From Streptomyces indicus (GTDB taxonomy: Bacteria; Actinomycetota; Actinomycetes; Streptomycetales; Streptomycetaceae), in assembly GCF_900100315.1 (NCBI RefSeq), contig NZ_FNFF01000009.1, positions 248,001-312,000 of the forward strand: 64,000 nt of DNA. The letters run 5' to 3'. This document shows, one piece after another, positions 52,101-59,341 of the stretch. The number at the start of each line of letters is the position of its first letter. Positions within the stretch are counted from its first letter, which is position 1. Below the pieces are notes generated by a model. That model was not told where the DNA came from and ran no database searches. It was given only the letters and a program-made list of their open reading frames with translations. The translations under genes were made by a program, and so were the position numbers.

Positions 52101-53120
52101 GTCGGGGCGCGGGAGTTCGGCCGCGTCCTCGCCGTAGCCGTCCGAGACGACCAGCAGGCGCGAGGACATGGCGAGGGCGTTGCGGTCGGACAGGCCGCGG
52201 CGGACCTCGGCCGCGTAGGAGGCGCGGCGGCGCAGCTCGGGGGCGATCTGGCGGGCGAGTTGGGAGGGGGAAGGAGCGATGCGGCGGGCGGCGACCGGAC
52301 CGTCGAACTGCTCGCTGTCGAGCAGGTGCGGCAGCCACTTCGCCCACTCCCAGTCCGGCATCCGCTCCCCCGGCACCGCGAGCGCCATCGCCACGTCGTC
52401 GGGGGCGTGGGTGGCGGCGGCCTGCACGAGCAGGGCGCGGGCCACGCGCAGGGTGTCCTCGCGCGGGCCGACCACGCTGATGTTGCCGACGCGGTCCAGC
52501 GGGACGGTGAGCGGGAGTTCGGTGCCGGTGCGGAAGCGGTCCATGAGCGCGGACGCCTCGTTGAGCATGAACTTGTCCGGCGGCGTGAGCACGGAGGAGC
52601 CCTGCTGCTGGATCTTGAGGTCGCGTACCGGCATCTCGCCCGTGCCGACCCGTACCCGCAGGAAGTCGCCGTCCATCCGGCGCCGCTCCCACAGCCGTGC
52701 CGGGTCGCGCACGATGTCGTACAGCGCCGACGGCGGCGGGTTGAGGATGCCCGCGCGCTCGCGGCGCTGCTTCTCCTCGCCGGAGAGCTCCTCGCGCAGC
52801 TCCTCCAGGTATTCGAGGTAGGCCTCGCGCTGGGTGCGGCGGGTGCGGCTCGCCTTGCCCTTCTGCGAGAAGACCAGGACGACCGAGCCGATGATGGTGA
52901 CGATCAGGATGAGCGCGCCGATCGCGGCGAACGCGCCGTTGCTGCGCAGCACCGTCATCATCACGACCGAGGACATCACACCCGCGACCGGGAGCAGCGA
53001 GGTCGCGATGTTGCCGCCCTTGCCGTCGGGCAGGTTCGGCGGCGCCTCGATGGTGCGGGCCTCGGGCGCGGCGGCGGGCCGCGTGGTGCGGGCCGGGCGG
53101 TGGATCAGTCGGGTGCTCAT
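49143..53120 (-). CDS. eccC: Type VII secretion ATPase EccC
   Basis: The 1325-aa FtsK/SpoIIIE-type motor of ESX-like export has two N-terminal membrane helices (about 40-84), a DUF/linker and three ATPase domains. Walker A motifs: GATGSGKSE (490-498), GGPQSGKT (840-847) and GDSECGKTN (1126-1134). Walker B motifs: VVIDEFGE, VLLIDGFGAL and VVLVDDYDVL; only the first has the full Asp-Glu pair, as expected when D1 is the active ATPase and D2/D3 are degenerate and bind substrates. ATG 53120 (MSTRLIHRP) follows a mini-ORF (53131-53117, MSTR) whose stop overlaps it as ATGA. It is preceded by the MinD-like ATPase gene 80 bp upstream. Confidence 0.95.
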   Translation of the reverse strand: MSTRLIHRPARTTRPAAAPEARTIEAPPNLPDGKGGNIATSLLPVAGVMSSVVMMTVLRSNGAFAAIGALILIVTIIGSVVLVFSQKGKASRTRRTQREAYLEYLEELREELSGEEKQRRERAGILNPPPSALYDIVRDPARLWERRRMDGDFLRVRVGTGEMPVRDLKIQQQGSSVLTPPDKFMLNEASALMDRFRTGTELPLTVPLDRVGNISVVGPREDTLRVARALLVQAAATHAPDDVAMALAVPGERMPDWEWAKWLPHLLDSEQFDGPVAARRIAPSPSQLARQIAPELRRRASYAAEVRRGLSDRNALAMSSRLLVVSDGYGEDAAELPRPDEAVGLRDMGVTVLHLLAERVQEPGQVSVRITVDGDRVVIEDLREAEPISAHGTVDEVTVPGAEGIARMLAPLRLSAESMADAPLSGPVDFAELLGIEDVARLDLERLWAPRGERAFLRVPIGIGDNHEPVLLDLKESSELGMGPHGLCVGATGSGKSELLRTLVLALVATHPPEDLSLVLVDYKGGATFAPFANLPHVAGVITNLENQAGLVERVHASLAGEVKRRQQVLKDAGNVADIGDYAALRASKRPDLDPLPHLFVVIDEFGELLTAKPDFIDLFLSIGRIGRSIGVHLLLSSQRIEGGKLKGLDTYLSYRLGLRTFSADESRTVLDTTDAFHLPPLPGFGYLKVDMSVYERFKASYVSGAYRGPVARDEEDTGPLALAYDAYNTLAEPDAAAGPAEPQMRRRETGPTELGVLVSQLENAPTDPVRQIWLPPLPEAVALDKVAGPVEVGARGTQLRGRQGPLRVPLGLLDDPTKQWQGQWILDLTVAGGHAAVIGGPQSGKTTLLRSLALSLALTHTPQEVGIYGLDLVGGGLQALTGLPHVGGVAGRADRERAARTVDEVRSMLEQREELFRAHGIDSVEQLRDLRAAGRLPELASTEIVLLIDGFGALRDDFENLDDAVTDLLKRGGGYGIHVVAGMLRWNDVRIATQTTFGTRVELRLNDPTESSIDRKLSETLSPDEPGRVLTDGKLFAQVALPRTDSSADTAELGAVLERTARTVRATWTGEVAQPVRVLPHVLEKELLPGPAAEPRRVPIALDQSALKPVLLDLFHHDQHLLVMGDSECGKTNLLKVVAEGLMERYSEDELVFAVYDPRRGLRGAIPEEYRGGYAYNAKLAAGLSAGIATELEKRMPDDAQDSEDLEPGSWGSGPRIVVLVDDYDVLTTAGQQPLAPFLPYIPSAADIGLHFVLTRRVAGASRGLYEPMVQGLRESGSSALVMAGDRSEGQLFPGVYASQQPTGRGVFVRRGEASRLIQTVHAG

Positions 53121-53131
53121 CGGGTGCTCAT
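53117..53131 (-). promoter_or_regulatory. Four-codon mini-ORF overlapping the eccC start (ATGA)
   Basis: ATG AGC ACC CGA TGA: a duplicated copy of the eccC start context (ATGAGCACCCG) whose TGA overlaps the eccC ATG. A weak GAGAAG lies before it. It may couple or reduce eccC initiation, or simply be a slippage duplication. Confidence 0.4.
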
Positions 53132-53144
53132 CGGCTTCTCGTCT

Positions 53145-53180
53145 GCTTCGTCGGCTTCGTCGGCTTCGTCGGCTTCGTCG
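53145..53180. repeat. Four tandem 9-bp repeats upstream of eccC
   Basis: GCTTCGTCG occurs four times in succession (53145, 53154, 53163, 53172), then a partial copy. It lies in the 80-bp gap between the MinD-like gene and eccC; copy number can be expected to vary by slippage. Confidence 0.9.
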
Positions 53181-53200
53181 GCTTCTTCTCGTACGACGGC

Positions 53201-54589
53201 TCAGCGGCGCTTCTGGGACAGCTGGAACACCTCGGCGGCGAGCCGGGTCGCCGCCGTCCTCGTCGGGTGGGCGAGCAGTTCGGTGCGGATCGCGCCGCCG
53301 GAGGCCAAGTGCCGGTCGTAGGGCAGGACTTGGACGGCCGCGCCGGTGGCCTTCAGCTTCTCGGTGGCCTTCGCCAGGTCGAGCCCGCCGTGCGGCACCT
53401 GCTCGGTGAGCACGACGACGGTGCCCTCGATCATGTGCCGGGGCAGGCCCTGCATCCACGTGAGGACGGAGTACGTGGACGTGACGCCCTCGAGCGTGGC
53501 GGGCGCGACCAGGATGCGGGCCTGGGCGGCGGACAGGGCGGTGCGGGCCACCTCGGCGGGCAGTGTCTCGCAGTCCACGACGGTGATCCCGAAGTAGCGG
53601 CGCAGCGAGACCATGACCTTCTCGTACGCCTTCAGGTCCAGCATCGCGCCGATCTGGCCCTGGCTGCCGGGCAGCAGCCAGGCGTTGTCGGGCAGTTGGA
53701 CGAGGTAGCCGGTCACGTCGAGCAGGGACATCTGCGGGACGACGATCGAGGCGAGGTCGCCGGTGGTCCAGCGCAGGGCCTCGGCGCCCACGCGCAACGG
53801 CAGCGTGCCGAGCGCGGGGTCGGCTTCGACGAGGAGCACCGGGTCGTGGCGGTAGTGCGCGTAGGTGGTGCCGAGCAGCGCGGCCACCGTGGACTTGCCG
53901 GCGCCGCCGCGGATGGAGGTGACGGCGATCTGGCGGCCGGTGGTAACGGGGGCCTGGAGCAGTTCGCCGAGCCGCTTGGCGTCGGCGACCTCCTTCGCCG
54001 CGGACGAGGACACGGTCCTGCGGACGGCGCGCAGGGCCCGGGTCGCGAAGGGCTCGCCGTGCCGGGGCTTGCGCCGCGCGGCGGCGAGCTCGCGGTCGAG
54101 CACCTGCCAGGAGTCGGGGGTGTGGGCAGGGCCCTGGGTGTACGGGGAGCGGGCCTCGTTGTGGGGAGGGTGGGGGTGCTGGTGGGGCAGGGGGTGGGGC
54201 TGGGCGGGTGGCTGGGCCTGGGCTTGGGCAAGTGGCTGAGCCACTGAGCCATGGGCCGGTGGCTGGGCCTGAGCAGGTGGCTGGGCCACACCCTGCGCAG
54301 GTGGCTGAGCCACCGGGCCACGGGCAGGCGGCTGGGCCTGAGCCTGGGCGGGCGGCTGAGCCACACCCTGCGCGAGTGGCTGAGCCACTTCCGGGGCAAG
54401 TGGCTGAGCCACCGACGGCTGAGGCGGCGCCACCGGCGGCTGGGACTGCGCCGTCGAAGGCTGAGGCTGGGACGGCGGAGGCGATTGCGGCTGCTGGGGA
54501 GCGGACGGCGCCCGGCCCTCCGTACCCCTCAGGTCGCGCAGCACATCGCCCTGCCAGTTGCCGCCGCCGTTCGGCGTCTCCGTGCTCAC
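53201..54589 (-). CDS. MinD/ParA-like ATPase of the type VII secretion locus (EspI-like)
   Basis: The 462-aa protein has a disordered N-terminus (about 1-165) with Pro/Gln/Ala repeats (VAQPPAQ, about eight copies between 58 and 130). A P-loop ATPase of the MinD/ParA class follows, with RGGAGKST (227-234, deviant Walker A) and VVDCETLPAEVARTAL for the switch region. The architecture is like mycobacterial EspI and the MinD-like proteins next to EccC in Streptomyces. It may regulate or place the secretion machine; this is inferred. It lies 94 bp downstream of eccD and 80 bp upstream of eccC. Confidence 0.88.
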   Translation of the reverse strand: MSTETPNGGGNWQGDVLRDLRGTEGRAPSAPQQPQSPPPSQPQPSTAQSQPPVAPPQPSVAQPLAPEVAQPLAQGVAQPPAQAQAQPPARGPVAQPPAQGVAQPPAQAQPPAHGSVAQPLAQAQAQPPAQPHPLPHQHPHPPHNEARSPYTQGPAHTPDSWQVLDRELAAARRKPRHGEPFATRALRAVRRTVSSSAAKEVADAKRLGELLQAPVTTGRQIAVTSIRGGAGKSTVAALLGTTYAHYRHDPVLLVEADPALGTLPLRVGAEALRWTTGDLASIVVPQMSLLDVTGYLVQLPDNAWLLPGSQGQIGAMLDLKAYEKVMVSLRRYFGITVVDCETLPAEVARTALSAAQARILVAPATLEGVTSTYSVLTWMQGLPRHMIEGTVVVLTEQVPHGGLDLAKATEKLKATGAAVQVLPYDRHLASGGAIRTELLAHPTRTAATRLAAEVFQLSQKRR

Positions 54590-54683
54590 TTCCCTATGCC
54601 CCGTTCCCCTAGGAGTCCCTGCCGTGCGCTCACTGTCCGCACCGCCTTCGCCGCCTTCGTCGCCCTCACTGCCGTCAGCGCTC

Positions 54684-56036
54684 TCAGAACTTGTTCAGCA
54701 GCTGCCCGTACACACCGAACGCGCCCACCGCGAGCGGGAACAGCCCGATCACGCCGATGGACTCGATCAGATCGGCGATCCTGCGCAGCCGGACCACCAC
54801 ATGCTCGGGCGGCTGCACGGCGAGCACCAGGAGCGGCAGTAGGGCGGCCCCGCACAGCACGGCCAGCGGGCCGATCCCGTCGGCGTGCTGCATCCACAGG
54901 ATCACGAGGCGCACGACGAGGAAGCCGGCCGCCGCGAACAGCGCCACGACCTCGGCGACCAGCGGGAACGCCCTGGCCCGCGACAGCAGCACCACGGCGG
55001 TGAGCGAGGCGAGCAGCACGGTCCACACCGTGGGCTCGGCCGCGGTCAGCAGGACACCGGCGGCGGCGGCCGACAGGGCGGTGACGATGGTGGCGAGGGC
55101 GAGCCCGCGGTGGGTGGCGGCGAGCGCGCCGGCCACCTGGTGCCGGCTGACCGAGGCGCCGCCCGACCTGCGGTCGTCGAGGCCGGTGAGCCCGGAGGCC
55201 ATCAGCGCGAGCCGGGGCAGCATGCCGAGCAGGATCACGGAGACCACGGCCATCACGGCGCCGAGCCGCGCGGGGTCGTCCTGGAGTGCGGCGACGCATT
55301 CCCAGATCAGCGTGAACGCGCCGGTCGCAGCCGCCCCGATCAGCCCGCCGCGGCCGAGCGGTGAGAAGAAGCCGAGCAGCAGCTGGGTGAGGACGAGTGC
55401 GCCGCCCACCGCCGCGGTGCGGACCTCGCCGGACCAGGCGTGTGCGTCGGCCGCGGTCCAGGCGGCCAGCAGGCCGAGGACTCCCGAGGTGAGCAGGAGT
55501 GCGGTGGCGAGGCCCCGGTTGCCGCTGCCGATCTTCGCCACGAGCGCGCCGGCGGCGGCCAGGACGAGGGTGGCGACCAGGAGCGCGGTCGCGACGGACG
55601 CCAGGTCGAACTCGGCGCGGGCGAGCAGGGCCGTGATCACGGTGAAGACGACGGTGGCGACTCCGGCGCTCGCCCTGCGGGCCGCGGGGCGCCAGCGCCA
55701 GGCGCGCAGATCGAGGTCGTCGGCCACCTCGTCGGTGACGTCGTGCACGACGGGGGCCGGGGGCGCCGCGTGCGCCCGTACGAGACGGAGTACCGCGCCG
55801 TCGGCGACCTCGGCGGAGGAGAGGGTGCTCTCGTGCGGCAGGACGGAGCCGTCGGAGGTGATCAACTGCCGGGTCATGGGCCGGGCGGCGGCCCGGTCGT
55901 CGAGCAACTGGAGGATGTCGGGCAGCAGTTGCCCTATGGGCGTGTCCGACGGCAGGACGATGTCCGCACGCCGGCGCTCACCGACGAGGGTCACTCGGCT
56001 GAGTTGCGCTCGGGAACTCGTTGCAGTGCTCACCAC
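54684..56036 (-). CDS. eccD: Type VII secretion integral membrane protein EccD
   Basis: The 450-aa protein starts with a ubiquitin/YukD-like cytosolic domain (about 10-95, SRVTLVGERRRADIVLPSDTPIGQLLPDILQLL), then has about eleven membrane helices (from residue 122 on). This is the EccD plan and length, and it forms the transmembrane channel of ESX systems. The GTG at 56036 is followed at once by a second GTG. It starts 13 nt after the stop of the small membrane protein gene, with which it is likely co-transcribed. Confidence 0.93.
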   Translation of the reverse strand: MVSTATSSRAQLSRVTLVGERRRADIVLPSDTPIGQLLPDILQLLDDRAAARPMTRQLITSDGSVLPHESTLSSAEVADGAVLRLVRAHAAPPAPVVHDVTDEVADDLDLRAWRWRPAARRASAGVATVVFTVITALLARAEFDLASVATALLVATLVLAAAGALVAKIGSGNRGLATALLLTSGVLGLLAAWTAADAHAWSGEVRTAAVGGALVLTQLLLGFFSPLGRGGLIGAAATGAFTLIWECVAALQDDPARLGAVMAVVSVILLGMLPRLALMASGLTGLDDRRSGGASVSRHQVAGALAATHRGLALATIVTALSAAAAGVLLTAAEPTVWTVLLASLTAVVLLSRARAFPLVAEVVALFAAAGFLVVRLVILWMQHADGIGPLAVLCGAALLPLLVLAVQPPEHVVVRLRRIADLIESIGVIGLFPLAVGAFGVYGQLLNKF

Positions 56037-56049
56037 TTACCGGAACCTA

Positions 56050-56391
56050 TCATCGCGAAGTCGAGGCGGACGGTGGGTTGTTGGTGCCGTATTGCCCGAA
56101 ATGCCCGGTCGGCCAGGTCGGCTCGACGACCTCGTGACCGACCAGCTTCTCCTGCTTCTGCTCCTGCTTGCGCTGCTCTTCCTTCTGCTTCTCCATCATG
56201 TTCTGCACGAAGGACCAGCCCACGCAGCCCGCGCAGATCACGGCCGCGATGGCGATGCCCGCGAAGACCTTGCCGAGCCGCTCGTCGGCGGTGCGGCGGG
56301 CGCGCTGCGCGCCGAAGAGGAGGGCGTCGCGCAGCCGCCGCCGGCGTACCGACACCGACTCCAGCAACTGGCTGTCGTAATCCCGCGCCAT
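56050..56391 (-). CDS. Small single-pass membrane protein upstream of eccD
   Basis: The 113-aa protein has a basic N-terminus (RRRRLRDALLFGAQRARR), one helix (about 43-63, VFAGIAIAAVICAGCVGWSFV), a short charged coiled region (EKQKEEQRKQEQKQEK) and a C-terminal tail ending YGTNNPPSAS. The shape loosely recalls the N-terminal anchor of EccB/EccE-type proteins without their extracellular domains; it is not one of these by length. It is the promoter-proximal gene of the leftward type VII set. Confidence 0.75.
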   Translation of the reverse strand: MARDYDSQLLESVSVRRRRLRDALLFGAQRARRTADERLGKVFAGIAIAAVICAGCVGWSFVQNMMEKQKEEQRKQEQKQEKLVGHEVVEPTWPTGHFGQYGTNNPPSASTSR

Positions 56392-56464
56392 GTCCCGTGG
56401 CCGTCCCTGTGCCTATCGCTTCCGCTTGCCGTGCATCCCGAACGCGCTGCGCGTCCTGTGCGCC

Positions 56465-56950
56465 CTACGCGTCCTCGGTGAGACCGAGGAGCTGCCGCAT
56501 CCGCGCGTACTTGCGCGCGAGCCGCTCCTGGGTTGCCGGGTCGAGTACGGCCCTGCGCTCCGGATCGGAATTGTGCGCAAGATCGGCCGCCTTGACGAGA
56601 CGGGCGCCCGGGGTCGCGAGGATACGCGCCGCGTACGCCTCCGCTTCCTCGCCCTCCCTTTTGGTGAGGGCGAGCACGATGGCCTTGGTGGCGGGCGTGA
56701 GGGCGGCCCGCTCGAGCCACTCCTCGCTGAGCGCGTGGTCCTCGATCGCGTCGTGCAGCCAGGCCGCGGCGATCTGCTCGTCGCTGCCGCCCCGGGCACG
56801 GGTGCCTTCGGCCACGGCCTGCAGGTGCTCGACGTAGGGCCGCCCGGCCTTGTCGGTCTGCGTGGCGTGGGCACGGCGCGCGACGGCCTCGACCTCGTCG
56901 AGACGCATCGGCTGCGGCGGCGACTGCGGCGACTTCTGCTCGTACGACAT
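56465..56950 (-). CDS. HD-domain phosphohydrolase
   Basis: The 161-aa protein has the HD motif in WLHDAIED (about residues 65-72) and later KAADLAHNSD, the metal-ligand pattern of small RelA/SpoT-like HD hydrolases (MESH1-like). Its fold suggests hydrolysis of a nucleotide phosphate; whether (p)ppGpp is the substrate is not known. ATG 56950 has GGGAG 5 nt upstream. The frame is open 37 codons further upstream without coding character. It lies 73 bp upstream of the small type VII membrane gene, in the same direction. Confidence 0.8.
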   Translation of the reverse strand: MSYEQKSPQSPPQPMRLDEVEAVARRAHATQTDKAGRPYVEHLQAVAEGTRARGGSDEQIAAAWLHDAIEDHALSEEWLERAALTPATKAIVLALTKREGEEAEAYAARILATPGARLVKAADLAHNSDPERRAVLDPATQERLARKYARMRQLLGLTEDA

Positions 56951-57085
56951 GACGCTCCCCCTCGGCTTTGCCTCCGCAACATAAGGCATGAGGGAAGGGG
57001 AGGTACAGCTCGCGCCGGGGCGGGTGGGGTGGGTCACGCCGCGGCCCGGCGCCCGCCGCACCGCGCCCCGGCGGCCGCGCGGCTG

Positions 57086-57673
57086 CTATTCGGCGAGCGG
57101 ATCGCCGAAGAAGACCCCGGAGATGATCACGAAGGCGATCCAGAGCACCGGGAGGAGTCCGACATACGACAGCGGACGCCTGTGGAGCGGCACACCGGCC
57201 GGCACCTGGGGGCCGTGCTGCCCGGGCACCGGCGGCTGCAACGCCTTGACCTTGCGCCGGGCGAAGAGGTTCCACAGCAGGGTGAACGGCGTGAAGAAGA
57301 CCAGCGAGAACGGGCTCCACCAGCCCTGCCACAGCGTCTTGCCGGTCGTCTCGCGGTAGACGGCCTCGCCGCAGGCGGCACACATGAGGCCGTCGAACTT
57401 CTGGAAGCGCATGAGGATGAGCAGGCCCTGATGGGCACGGAACGTGACGTTCGCAACGGGTGCGCCGCCGCAGAAACGGCAACCGGCGTGTGCGGCCTGC
57501 TGGTTGGGGTGGCCCCACTGCTGGTGCCCCCACTGCGGATGTCCTTGGGCGGGGACGCCCTGCTGGGGGTGCGCGGGCTGCTGCGGAGGGGGAGCCGCCT
57601 GTGCGTACGGGTTCGGGCCCTGCTGCGCGTACGGATTCTGCTGCATCGGCTGCTGCTGCGGTGGCGTGGTCAC
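57086..57673 (-). CDS. Zinc-ribbon membrane protein with Pro/Gln-rich N-terminus
   Basis: The 195-aa protein has a disordered N-terminus (about 1-62, PQQQPMQQNPYAQQGP type), a CRFCGG...CAACGE pair forming a probable zinc ribbon (about 65-105) and two membrane helices (about 118-138 and 172-188). It resembles Streptomyces membrane proteins annotated as hypothetical. Function unknown. Confidence 0.7.
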   Translation of the reverse strand: MTTPPQQQPMQQNPYAQQGPNPYAQAAPPPQQPAHPQQGVPAQGHPQWGHQQWGHPNQQAAHAGCRFCGGAPVANVTFRAHQGLLILMRFQKFDGLMCAACGEAVYRETTGKTLWQGWWSPFSLVFFTPFTLLWNLFARRKVKALQPPVPGQHGPQVPAGVPLHRRPLSYVGLLPVLWIAFVIISGVFFGDPLAE

Positions 57674-57819
57674 CGGGGTCCCCCTGGTTGGTGCGTGGTG
57701 GTGCGCGGCCGGCCTGAGCGGATGCCTGCTGCCGCTTGATCGTTCGCAGGGGCATGCCTATCAGGCCATACGTTGCTTGTGCAACGGCTACTTGCCGGTA
57801 CCCGCGCGCCTCCGCGCAC

Positions 57820-57954
57820 TCACAACGCCGCGCTCCGCAGGGCCGCACGTGCCGGCAGATGGGTCGCCAGCAGGCCGAGCGCGAGGGCCGCGGCCGCGAA
57901 GGAGCCGTAGGCGGGCGAAGAAGAAGCCACGACCCCGCGTGGCCCGCGTGGGGG
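57820..57954 (-). pseudogene. 3' remnant of a transporter gene (MFS-like C-terminus)
   Basis: Between an in-frame TGA (57955-57957) and the stop at 57820-57822, 44 codons read GVVASSSPAYGSFAAAALALG and then LLATHLPARAALRSAAL. This looks like the last helix and tail of a major-facilitator-type permease. There is no start and nothing of the rest of the gene, so the upstream part was lost where the antiporter region now begins. The assignment rests on pattern only. Confidence 0.4.
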
Positions 57955-57961
57955 TCAGCAC

Positions 57962-58001
57962 CAATAGTTGCCACGTAAACACTTTGGTAAGCTAACTATT
58001 G
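57962..58001. promoter_or_regulatory. Inverted repeat CAATAGTT...AACTATTG upstream of the antiporter
   Basis: Exact 8-bp arms (57962-57969 and 57994-58001) are separated by 24 nt in an AT-rich island. The spacing, 32 bp centre to centre, is about three helical turns. It is likely a promoter/operator region. Confidence 0.45.
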
Positions 58002-58012
58002 ACGAGTTCTTG

Positions 58013-58048
58013 ACGCCTTCTTTGCTCACGACGCCTTCGTTTCTCACG
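58013..58048 (+). repeat. Two adjacent 18-bp direct repeats before the antiporter ribosome site
   Basis: ACGCCTTCTTTGCTCACG (58013-58030) and ACGCCTTCGTTTCTCACG (58031-58048) match at 15 or more of 18 positions and end just before AGGAGG. Confidence 0.8.
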
Positions 58049-58063
58049 ACAGGAGGAAAGCCC

Positions 58064-59341
58064 ATCGGACACGCAGACACCCTGATAGCCATGGGCGGCG
58101 CCTTTCTCGCCGCCGCGGTCCTCGCCCGGCTCGGCGGCCGGATCGGACTGCCCACCATCCCGCTGTTCATCCTGGCCGGGATCCTGCTCGGCCCGCACAC
58201 CCCCGGCATCGTGCTGGTCGCCGACCCGCACGACCTCGAGATGCTCTCCGCGCTCGGCCTGGTCCTGCTGCTCTTCTATCTCGGGCTCGAGTTCCACATG
58301 GACGACCTCAAGGCGGGCGGCCGCAAGATGGTCGTCGCCGGAGGCAGTTACCTCGTCCTGAACGTCGGCGCCGGCCTCGGTTTCGGATTCGCCCTCGGCT
58401 GGGGCACCTCCGAAGCTCTGGTCCTCGCCGGGGTCCTCGGCATCTCGTCCTCCGCGATCGTCACCAAGGTCCTCGTCGACACCGGACGGCTCGGCAACCC
58501 CGAGACCAAGCCGATCCTCGGGATCATCGTGGTCGAGGACATCTTCCTCGCCCTCTACCTGGCCGCGCTCCAGCCGATCCTGTCCGGCGCCGACTCGCTC
58601 GCAGCGGCCGTGACCGACGGCGGCAAGGCCTTCGCGTTCCTGCTGCTGCTCGCGCTCGCCGCACGCTTCGGCACCCGCATGGTCGGCAAGCTCTTCGCCA
58701 CCCGCGACGACGAGCTCCTCGTCATCTCCTTCCTGGGCGCCGCCGTGTTCATGGCCGGGGTCTCGGAGTGGTTCGGGGTCGCGGACGCGATCGGCGCCTT
58801 CATGGTCGGTCTGATGCTCGGCAGTACGGCGTCCGGCGAGCGGATCCGCAAGCTGGTGCACCCGCTGCGGGACGCGTTCGGCGCGATCTTCTTCTTCGCG
58901 TTCGGGCTCTCCATCGACCCGGGTGATCTGCCCGTCGTGCTGTGGCCCGTACTGATCGCCGTGGCCGTGACGCTGGCGATGAACGTGGTCGCGGGACTCG
59001 CCGCGGCCCGCGTCTACCGGTTCGGGCCCGGGCCTGCGGCCAACATCTCCACCACGCTGCTGGCGCGCGGCGAGTTCGCGCTGATCCTCGCGACGATGGC
59101 GGCCGGCGCCGGACTCGACGACCGGCTCTCGCCGTTCATCGCGGGATACGTGCTGCTGCTCGCCGTCCTGGGCCCGCTGGCCGCCGGCCAGTCCCACTGG
59201 CTGGCACGGGTCCTGCCCGGAAGGCCCGGGACGACCGGGGAGACCGGGAACTCGGGGAGCACCGGAAGCACCGGTGAGTCCGGCGCAGCCGCCGAACTCA
59301 CGCCTCCCGGCACAGCAGAAGCAGTGCTCGATCGTCGTTGA
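58064..59341 (+). CDS. CPA2 family cation:proton antiporter (KefB/GerN-like)
   Basis: About 425 aa with about twelve membrane helices of the Na+/H+ exchanger fold (GGRIGLPTIPLFILAGILLGPHTPG, LFYLGLEFHMDDLK, VLGISSSAIVTKVLVD, the GIIVVEDIFLAL segment with the conserved Asp and GVADAIGAFMVGLMLG). It lacks a C-terminal RCK/TrkA domain. The start is unusual: a perfect AGGAGG at 58051-58056 is followed 7 nt later by ATC (58064), exactly where homologues begin GHADTLIAMGGAFLA. In-frame TTG codons lie upstream (57968, 58010, 58022) without a good ribosome site. The 3' end overlaps the convergent phosphatase gene by 44 nt. Confidence 0.87.
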   Translation: MGHADTLIAMGGAFLAAAVLARLGGRIGLPTIPLFILAGILLGPHTPGIVLVADPHDLEMLSALGLVLLLFYLGLEFHMDDLKAGGRKMVVAGGSYLVLNVGAGLGFGFALGWGTSEALVLAGVLGISSSAIVTKVLVDTGRLGNPETKPILGIIVVEDIFLALYLAALQPILSGADSLAAAVTDGGKAFAFLLLLALAARFGTRMVGKLFATRDDELLVISFLGAAVFMAGVSEWFGVADAIGAFMVGLMLGSTASGERIRKLVHPLRDAFGAIFFFAFGLSIDPGDLPVVLWPVLIAVAVTLAMNVVAGLAAARVYRFGPGPAANISTTLLARGEFALILATMAAGAGLDDRLSPFIAGYVLLLAVLGPLAAGQSHWLARVLPGRPGTTGETGNSGSTGSTGESGAAAELTPPGTAEAVLDRR

